Origin: Roseiarcus sp049514155
GTDB lineage: Bacteria; Pseudomonadota; Alphaproteobacteria; Rhizobiales; Beijerinckiaceae
Assembly: GCF_049514155.1 (NCBI RefSeq)
Contig: NZ_JBEKVH010000252.1
Span: 1 to 5,208 of the forward strand
Length of the DNA stretch: 5,208 nt
Direction of reading: 5' to 3'
Both the position numbers and the translations under genes were made by a program. The notes under the pieces were generated by a model. That model was not told the DNA's origin. It made no database searches and worked only from the letters and a program-made list of their open reading frames with translations. Below are positions 1 through 5,208 of this stretch, one piece after another; the stretch's first letter is position 1; each line of letters opens with the position of its first letter.

Positions 1-704
1 GCGTGGTGGGAGAGGACGATGCGTTCGCCGTCGCCGGCGAAGATCACGCTGTGGTCGCCGACCACCGTGCCGCCGCGCAGCGAGGCGAAGCCGATCGCGC
101 CCGGCTTGCGCGGGCCGGTGACGCCGTCGCGGCCGCGCTCGGAATGGCCCTTGAGGTCGATCGCGCGCCCGTCGGCCGCCGCTTGGCCGAGCATCAGCGC
201 CGTGCCCGAGGGCGCGTCGACCTTCATCCGGTGGTGCATCTCGACCACCTCGACGTCGTAGTCGGGCCCAAGCGCGCGCGCCGCGTCGCGAACCAGCCGC
301 GCCAGCAGGTTGACGCCGAGGCTCATGTTGCCGGAGCGGACGATCGGCGCGTGGCGCGCCGCAGCGGCGATTCTTTCGAGGTCGGCTTCCGTCAGCCCGG
401 TGGTGCCGACGACGTGGGCGATGCGCGCCTGGGCGGCCAGCGCCGCCATTTCCACGCTCGCCGCCGGGGCGGAGAAATCGACGATTCCGTCGGCCTTCAG
501 CGTCGCCGGCAGCGGGTCGTCGCTGATCATGATGCCGCTCGCGCCGGCGCCGGCGATGAGGCCGGCGTCCGCGCCGAGCGCCGCCGCGCCCTTGCGCTCG
601 ATCGCGGCGGCGAGCGTCACACCGGGCGTCTCGGCGATCGCCTTGATCAACATCCGCCCCATGCGCCCGGCGGCGCCGGTGACGATCAACCGCATGTCGA
701 CCAT
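1..704 (-). CDS. dapB: 4-hydroxy-tetrahydrodipicolinate reductase DapB, 3' end cut off by the window
   Basis: DapB reduces 4-hydroxy-tetrahydrodipicolinate with NAD(P)H in the cytoplasm, in the diaminopimelate/lysine pathway that feeds peptidoglycan. I translated this frame by hand: it is open from position 704 to the window edge, giving 234 complete codons of an expected 265-275 or so. The N-terminal dinucleotide-binding loop GAAGRMG is at residues 10-16, GTTG at 100-103, SGNMSLGVN follows, and the catalytic-region motif HHRMKVDAPSGTA starts at H157. H157 and K161 match the conserved catalytic His and Lys of the family. The late DapB signature around GFASLRGGTVVGDHSVIFAG is also present. I chose ATG 704 for its GGAGAG ribosome site. 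In-frame ATG 716 (four codons longer) and ATG 695 are alternatives. The gene starts 23 nt after the second DUF1330 gene and is probably cotranscribed with it. No frame break is visible. Confidence 0.96.
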   Translation of the reverse strand, partial: MVDMRLIVTGAAGRMGRMLIKAIAETPGVTLAAAIERKGAAALGADAGLIAGAGASGIMISDDPLPATLKADGIVDFSAPAASVEMAALAAQARIAHVVGTTGLTEADLERIAAAARHAPIVRSGNMSLGVNLLARLVRDAARALGPDYDVEVVEMHHRMKVDAPSGTALMLGQAAADGRAIDLKGHSERGRDGVTGPRKPGAIGFASLRGGTVVGDHSVIFAGDGERIVLSHH

Positions 705-708
705 TGCG

Positions 709-714
709 CTCTCC
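709..714 (-). promoter_or_regulatory. Ribosome binding site of dapB
   Basis: GGAGAG lies 4 nt before ATG 704 on the minus strand. It supports that start over ATG 716, whose last base is the first G of this motif and which has only a GAGGG about 8 nt upstream. Confidence 0.55.
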
Positions 715-727
715 ATGATCCGAGCCC

Positions 728-1036
728 TCAGGCCGGCTGCTTTCCGTCGTAACCCTCGATAATGACGAGGTCGCCCTGCGCTACCGGCGGTTGGCGCAGC
801 GCGAAGGCGCTTCGGTACTCCGGCGATTCGTAGCAGGCGAGCGCGGTCGCGTAATCCTTGAACGCGATCACCACGTGGCGAGAACGCAGCGCGCCCTCCT
901 TCTGCTTAGCTTGGCCCGCCCGCACCAGGAAGCGCGCGCCGTACTTGGCGAACGGCTTGGCGTTGGCCTCGAGATAGGCCTTGTAGGCGTCAGGGTCGGC
1001 GACGTCGACATGCGCGATCCAGTAGCCCTTGGCCAC
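728..1036 (-). CDS. DUF1330 family protein, second of a tandem pair
   Basis: Predicted 102-residue cytoplasmic protein with no signal peptide or membrane segment. It has the DUF1330 pattern: KGYWIAHVDVADPDAY near the N-terminus, the strand SRHVVIAF at about 52-59, YESPEYRSAFALR at 69-81, and a final strand LVIIEG. Proteins of this family form small alpha/beta (ferredoxin-like, dimeric) folds, and their biochemical role is not established, so no reaction is assigned. The start is GTG 1036, two bases after the TAA stop of the upstream paralogue, with GAGGGG 8 nt upstream inside that gene's end. This arrangement suggests translational coupling. In an ungapped hand alignment it matches its neighbour at 34 of the first 82 positions, so the pair is an old duplication. 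It differs by a short C-terminal extension, YDGKQPA. Confidence 0.9.
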   Translation of the reverse strand: MAKGYWIAHVDVADPDAYKAYLEANAKPFAKYGARFLVRAGQAKQKEGALRSRHVVIAFKDYATALACYESPEYRSAFALRQPPVAQGDLVIIEGYDGKQPA

Positions 1037-1038
1037 GC

Positions 1039-1326
1039 TTACGACCCCTCGACCAGAACCATCTCCATCTCGGCCGCGCCCTGACGAAGCGCGCGCGCCG
1101 CCTGATATTGCTCGGAGTAGAAGTAGCGCCGGGCGGCGTCGTAGCTGTCGAACTCGAGCACGACATTGCGCGCGCGCGCCTTGCCCTCCAGCGCTTCGTG
1201 GCGTCCCCCGCGCGCCAGCGCCTTGCCGCCGTGATCGGCGATCGCTTTGGTCGCGGCGGCGGCGTATTTGGCGTAGGCCTCGGGATCGAGAATGTCGACG
1301 CGCGTAACGACGTAACCCTTGGGCAT
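1039..1326 (-). CDS. DUF1330 family protein, first of a tandem pair
   Basis: Predicted 95-residue cytoplasmic protein of the DUF1330 family, whose molecular function is unknown. Family features visible are MPKGYVVTRVDILDPEAY at the N-terminus, ARNVVLEFDSYDAARRYFY at about 52-70, SEQYQAARALRQ at 71-82 and the closing strand MVLVEG. ATG 1326 is chosen because the strong site GAGGGAG lies 6 nt upstream and the protein then begins at the same point as its paralogue. A TTG five codons earlier (1341) would place that ribosome site inside the gene. It follows pyrF after 71 nt, and the second DUF1330 gene starts 2 nt after its TAA stop. The 71-nt gap leaves room for a promoter, so this pair with dapB could form its own transcription unit. 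Confidence 0.9.
   Translation of the reverse strand: MPKGYVVTRVDILDPEAYAKYAAAATKAIADHGGKALARGGRHEALEGKARARNVVLEFDSYDAARRYFYSEQYQAARALRQGAAEMEMVLVEGS
1045..1050 (-). promoter_or_regulatory. Ribosome binding site of the second DUF1330 gene
   Basis: GAGGGG sits 8 nt before GTG 1036, within the last codons of the upstream DUF1330 gene. It supports the GTG start, since no ATG lies at the conserved MAKGY/MPKGY start position. Confidence 0.5.
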
Positions 1327-1332
1327 TGGCGG

Positions 1333-1339
1333 CTCCCTC
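1333..1339 (-). promoter_or_regulatory. Ribosome binding site of the first DUF1330 gene
   Basis: GAGGGAG lies 6 nt before ATG 1326. It is the best Shine-Dalgarno match in the window and decides the start of this gene. Confidence 0.65.
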
Positions 1340-1351
1340 AATTGCGGCGCG

Positions 1352-1379
1352 AGACTAGCGTCCGGGCTGCGGATGGCAA
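1352..1379 (-). promoter_or_regulatory. Weak sigma70-like promoter candidate between pyrF and the DUF1330 pair
   Basis: In the 71-nt gap, TTGCCA (1379-1374) and TAGTCT (1357-1352) stand 16 nt apart on the minus strand. The -35 half resembles the consensus TTGACA (5 of 6), while the -10 half matches TATAAT poorly (3 of 6). Transcription would start around 1345, just upstream of the DUF1330 ribosome site, leaving a very short leader. This is a pattern match only. Confidence 0.2.
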
Positions 1380-1397
1380 GCGTGGCAAAGGTCGCAG

Positions 1398-2099
1398 TCA
1401 GCCGGCGGCGGCGATCTCGGCGACGATGCGATTGGCGGCGGCGCGCGGGTCGGGGTCCTGCGTGATCGGCCGGCCGACGACGAGATAGTCGGCGCCGTCG
1501 GCGATCGCCGCCGCCGGCGTCGCGACGCGCTTCTGGTCGCCGGTCGCGCCGCCCGCCGGGCGGATACCGGGCGTGACCAGCAGCAGCGAGGAACCGACGA
1601 CGGCGCGAATCTTCGCCGCTTCGGCCGGGCTGCAGACGAGGCCGTCGATTCCGGCTTCGACCGCCTGGCGCGCGCGGCGCTCGACCAGCGCCTTGACGCC
1701 GAAGGCGTAGCCCGCCTCGGCAAGGTCGGAATCGTCGCTCGAGGTCAGCACGCTGACGGCGAGCAGCTTGAGGCCCGAGCCTTTCGCGCCGGCGACCGCG
1801 GCGCGCATCGTCTGCGGATAGGCGTGCACGGTGAGGAAGGCCGCCCCCAATCGCGCGATCTGCGCCGTCGCGCGTTCGACGGTGTTGGGAATGTCATGCA
1901 GCTTGAGGTCGACGAACACGCGCTTGCCCCCTTGGGCGAGCTTCGGCGCCAAGGCGAGGCCGCCGCCATAGGCGAGCTCCATGCCGATCTTATAGAAGCG
2001 CGCCGCATCGCCGATCGCCGCGACCAGCCGTTCGGCGTCGGCGACCTCGGCCGCGTCGAGAGCGACGATCAGCCGGTCGCGCGGCTCGGTCGGACGCAT
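1398..2099 (-). CDS. pyrF: Orotidine 5'-phosphate decarboxylase PyrF
   Basis: PyrF decarboxylates orotidine monophosphate to UMP, the last step of de novo pyrimidine synthesis, in the cytoplasm. The 233-residue product has the normal bacterial length. The family active site is complete: D15 in IVALD, K37 in FYKIG, and D64, K66 and D69 in DLKLHDIPNT, forming the Asp-Lys-Asp-Lys-Asp charge network. The phosphate-binding elements TPGIRP (176-181), GDQKR (187-191) and VGRPIT with R210 are also present, so it should be active. ATG 2099 lies 8 nt after the pmtA stop. An in-frame GTG at 2111 would overlap that stop as GTGA and add four residues; neither start has a clear ribosome site. The close spacing suggests cotranscription, and probably translational coupling, with pmtA. 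Confidence 0.97.
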   Translation of the reverse strand: MRPTEPRDRLIVALDAAEVADAERLVAAIGDAARFYKIGMELAYGGGLALAPKLAQGGKRVFVDLKLHDIPNTVERATAQIARLGAAFLTVHAYPQTMRAAVAGAKGSGLKLLAVSVLTSSDDSDLAEAGYAFGVKALVERRARQAVEAGIDGLVCSPAEAAKIRAVVGSSLLLVTPGIRPAGGATGDQKRVATPAAAIADGADYLVVGRPITQDPDPRAAANRIVAEIAAAG

Positions 2100-2107
2100 C
2101 GCCGCGA

Positions 2108-2809
2108 TCACTTGGCGCGCGGACGCGGCTCGATACGCCGCACCAGCCGCGCAAACAGCGGCTCGGCGAAGGCGCCGTTGCGGTCGGCGCGGTAGGTCCA
2201 CACCCGCGCCGGCGGCAGATTGCGCCAGATCGGCGCGGTGCAGTGCGCGGAATACCGCTGCGCGCAGGCCTCGCGCGGGATCGGCGAGCCGACGCCGTAG
2301 GTGAACTGGACCATCAGCCCCTGCGGCCCCATCAGCGCGAAGGCGTCCTCGATCAGCTTGAGGCGCCGCGCCGGCGGCTCGTTGAGCAGCGGCAGGCTCG
2401 AAACGACGGCGGCGATCGGCTGGCCGACGAGAGCGGCGAGCGTCTTGGGCAGATCGTAGGCGTCGCCCTGAATGATTTGCGCGCCGGGAAAGCGTTGCGC
2501 CAGCAGGCGGCAGAAGCCGTGATCGTATTCGACCAGCGCCAGCCTGTGGCGGCTGATGCCGCGCTCGACCAGCGCCTGCGTCACCGGCCCGGTGCCGGGT
2601 CCGAGTTCGACCACCAGTCCGTCGCGCGACGGGTCGATCGGGTGCGCCATCGCGCGAGCGAGGTATCGCCCCGACGGCGCGATGCTGCCGGTCAGGCGCG
2701 GCCGGTCGATCAGGGTCTTGAGGAAATGCGCCTGGTCCGCGATCGCCTGCCGGGTCCGCGGCCCCGGCCATTGCGGGGCGGGTCTCGGCGAAAGATGCGA
2801 AGGCTGCAT
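2108..2809 (-). CDS. pmtA: PmtA-type phospholipid N-methyltransferase (SAM-dependent)
   Basis: Class I SAM-dependent methyltransferase of 233 residues, most like rhizobial PmtA. PmtA methylates phosphatidylethanolamine stepwise to phosphatidylcholine at the inner face of the cytoplasmic membrane. Visible elements are an amphipathic-looking N-terminal region (FLKTLIDRPRLTGSIAPSG, about 29-47), the SAM-binding motif ELGPGTG at 68-74, the acidic strand VEYD at 93-96, GDAYDL at 115-120, SSLPLL at 137-142 in place of the NPPY-type motif, and the PmtA-like WRNLPPARVWTYR at 195-207. About 25 further residues, with a basic end, extend beyond the point where I recall the Sinorhizobium protein stopping. 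ATG 2809 is the only reasonable start, because an in-frame TAA lies at 2822-2824; a weak GGAA is 6 nt upstream. Automatic annotation may call it rRNA adenine dimethylase-like, but the central and C-terminal motifs favour PmtA. Substrate preference cannot be read from sequence. Confidence 0.85.
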   Translation of the reverse strand: MQPSHLSPRPAPQWPGPRTRQAIADQAHFLKTLIDRPRLTGSIAPSGRYLARAMAHPIDPSRDGLVVELGPGTGPVTQALVERGISRHRLALVEYDHGFCRLLAQRFPGAQIIQGDAYDLPKTLAALVGQPIAAVVSSLPLLNEPPARRLKLIEDAFALMGPQGLMVQFTYGVGSPIPREACAQRYSAHCTAPIWRNLPPARVWTYRADRNGAFAEPLFARLVRRIEPRPRAK

Positions 2810-2901
2810 GGGCGTTTCCGCTTACGCGTTCGCCGCGGCGCGGCGGGATCGACCGCGGCTGCGGCCACGACGCGCCTGCTTCGCCTTCACGGCGCAGGAT
2901 G

Positions 2902-3986
2902 TCAACTCAGGCCCTCGAAGAATTCCTTCATCTTGGCGAAGAAGCCGCTGCTCTCCGGCTGGGTCTTGTTCGACGATTCGGCGTCGAACTCGGCGAGCAG
3001 CTCGCGCTGGCGGCGCGTCAGGTTCTGCGGCGTCTCGACGCTCGCCTGGATGTAAAGGTCGCCGTGTTCCATCGAGCGCAGCACCGGCATGCCCTTGCCG
3101 CGCAGCCGCATCTGATGGCCCGACTGCACGCCTTCGGGAATGCGCACCTGTGCGTCGCCGCCGTCGAGGGTCCGCACGGTGAACTCGCCGCCGAGCGCGG
3201 CGCGCACCATCGAGATCGGCACGCGGCAATAGAGGTCGGCGCCGTCGCGCTGGAACACCGGATGCGGCTTGACCGAAAGGAAAATGTAGAGGTCGCCGGT
3301 CGCGCCGCCGCGCAGGCCCGCTTCGCCTTCGCCCGCCAGGCGGATGCGCGTGCCGTCCTCGACGCCGGCCGGCACGTTGACCGACAGCGTGCGCTCGCGC
3401 GTCACGCGGCCGGCGCCGCCGCAACGGTCGCACGGGTTCTCGATCGTCACGCCGCGGCCGCCGCAAGCGGGGCAGGTGCGCTCGATGGCGAAGAACCCCT
3501 GCTGGGCGCGAACGCGCCCGTGACCGGCGCAGGTCTTGCAGGTCGTCGGCTTGGAGCCGGCCTTGGCGCCTGAACCGCCGCAGGCCTCGCAGGTCACCGC
3601 GGTCGGCAGCTTGAGCGTCGCGGTCTTGCCTTGATAGGCCTCTTCAAGACTGATCTCGAGATTGTAGCGCAAGTCGGCGCCGCGCTCTTTGCCCGAGCCG
3701 CCGCCGCGACCGCGCCGGCCGACGAAGTCGCCGAACAGGTCGTCGAAAATGTCCGCCATCGAGCTGGCGAAACCGTCGTTCAAGCCCCCCTGCTCGAAGG
3801 CGGCGTGGCCGTAGCGGTCGTAGGCGGCGCGTCGTTGAGCTCCTTGAAGCGCGCTTCGGCCTGGTGGTCGCCGGGATGGCGGTCGGGATGGCATTGCATC
3901 GCCGCCTTGCGGAACGCCGACTTCAGATCCGCGTCGCTGGCGGTCCGCTCAACCCCGAGGACTTCGTAGAAATCGCGCTTGGCCAC
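2902..3986 (-). pseudogene. dnaJ: Hsp40 co-chaperone DnaJ, frameshifted in the J-domain by an apparent 31-nt deletion
   Basis: DnaJ stimulates the DnaK ATPase and delivers unfolded clients. The gene starts at GTG 3986 (MAKRDFYEVLGVERT) and shows J-domain helices I and II, HPD at residues 33-35 and the start of helix III up to FKELN (residue 51). The frame then runs into unrelated residues and stops at 3780-3782, giving 68 residues. From 3834 down, a different frame reads RRAAYDRYGHAAFEQGG, a short G/F region, four zinc-finger repeats (CEACGGSG, CKTCAGHG, CPACGGRG, CDRCGGAG), the client-binding C-terminal domains and the end FFEGLS. Against E. coli DnaJ, ten residues (EAYEVLTDSQ) are absent. 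The locus is 1085 nt, and adding 31 gives 372 codons including stop, close to the usual length. The start lacks a strong ribosome site. Either dnaJ is truly broken or the sequence has an error; everything else looks functional. Confidence 0.9.
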
Positions 3987-4034
3987 AGTTCCAGCAACCC
4001 GAAGGACTCGGCGGCGTCCGAATCGCTCATCTAT

Positions 4035-4059
4035 GTATAGGTCGCCCGCGGCGCGTCAA
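4035..4059 (-). promoter_or_regulatory. Possible dnaJ-proximal promoter
   Basis: On the minus strand TTGACG (4059-4054) precedes the AT-rich, near-palindromic CTATACATAG (4040-4031), the only such AT patch in this gap. Read as a sigma70 promoter, TACATA follows after 16 nt but matches the -10 poorly. Read as an RpoH-type promoter, CCTATAC follows after 12 nt, near the spacing of heat-shock promoters, but the CTTGAA-type -35 is imperfect. Transcription would start about 40 nt before the dnaJ GTG. This is a pattern match only. Confidence 0.25.
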
Positions 4060-4063
4060 TCGC

Positions 4064-4102
4064 TCGCCGGCGGCGGGCGCACGGCCCCCTCGCCGCCGGC
4101 GA
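4064..4102 (-). repeat. Perfect 12-bp inverted repeat (RNA hairpin) between dnaK and dnaJ
   Basis: Arms at 4064-4075 and 4091-4102 are exact reverse complements (TCGCCGGCGGCG on the plus strand against CGCCGCCGGCGA), with a 15-nt loop. The transcript would form a very stable GC-rich stem 20 nt after the dnaK stop. No U-run follows, so it is not a standard intrinsic terminator. It could slow transcription, protect the dnaK 3' end, or mark an RNA processing point that lowers dnaJ relative to dnaK. In DNA this GC-rich, a 12-bp perfect match is notable but not decisive. Confidence 0.6.
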
Positions 4103-4122
4103 AGGGATCCGGCGCGGCCCCG

Positions 4123-5208
<1,086 letters not shown>

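Noticed and set aside
3..762. Long plus-strand open frames opposite dapB
   Set aside because: They encode low-complexity Arg/Ala/Gly-rich sequence, while the minus strand encodes a clear DapB with all motifs. They are antisense shadows caused by high GC.
2831..2845. Short hairpin (6-bp arms CGCCGC/GCGGCG, 3-nt loop) after dnaJ as a terminator
   Set aside because: Such short GC palindromes are frequent by chance in this composition, and no U-run follows.
2243..3573. Plus-strand open frames of over 200 codons across pmtA and dnaJ
   Set aside because: No recognisable domain, biased composition, and they span the ends of well-supported minus-strand genes.
3780..3795. A run of six G (minus strand) just before the TGA that ends the first dnaJ frame, as in a programmed -1 frameshift site
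   Set aside because: A -1 shift here would enter the second frame, but the product would still lack the ten J-domain residues and would carry a run of unrelated residues. The heptamer is not a classic slippery sequence, so the deletion explanation is simpler.
3920..4030. ATG at 4030 on the minus strand as an upstream dnaJ start (MSDSDAAESFGLLE...)
   Set aside because: It is out of frame with the J-domain and stops after 35 codons; GTG 3986 gives the conserved MAKRDFYE start. A second base error here cannot be excluded but is not needed.

Overview
The window is a very GC-rich stretch of an alphaproteobacterial chromosome, most likely from the Hyphomicrobiales (rhizobia and relatives). The basis is the gene set and order: dnaK, dnaJ, a PmtA-type phospholipid N-methyltransferase, pyrF, DUF1330 genes, then dapB. 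From memory, this block is seen in Bradyrhizobium-like genomes. Genus cannot be fixed from this window alone.

All seven genes lie on the minus strand, so transcription runs from high to low coordinates. First comes the C-terminal half of dnaK (4123-5208, cut by the window edge). A 136-nt gap follows, with a perfect 12-bp inverted repeat and a weak promoter candidate, then dnaJ (2902-3986). After 91 nt comes pmtA (2108-2809), then pyrF 8 nt later (1398-2099). A 71-nt gap leads to two tandem DUF1330 genes (1039-1326 and 728-1036, 2 nt apart), and 23 nt later dapB (1-704, cut by the window edge). No gap exceeds 136 nt. I see no tRNA, rRNA, insertion sequence, CRISPR array or phage gene. The many open frames on the plus strand are shadows of the minus-strand genes, as expected at this GC content.

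The main anomaly is in dnaJ. The J-domain is intact through the HPD motif and up to FKELN, then the frame is lost. Reading resumes in another frame at RRAAYDRYGH. About ten conserved residues (EAYEVLxDxQ in relatives) are missing, and the arithmetic fits a 31-nt deletion, possibly between two short CAACGA copies. The rest of DnaJ, including all four zinc-binding CxxCxGxG repeats, is intact. This is either a recent inactivating mutation or a sequence or assembly error.

Functionally, the first two genes are the Hsp70/Hsp40 chaperone pair. The downstream genes cover phosphatidylcholine synthesis, the last step of UMP synthesis, two small proteins of unknown function and a lysine/diaminopimelate step. 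Apart from the dnaJ lesion this looks like an ordinary housekeeping region, and I found no convincing novel system.
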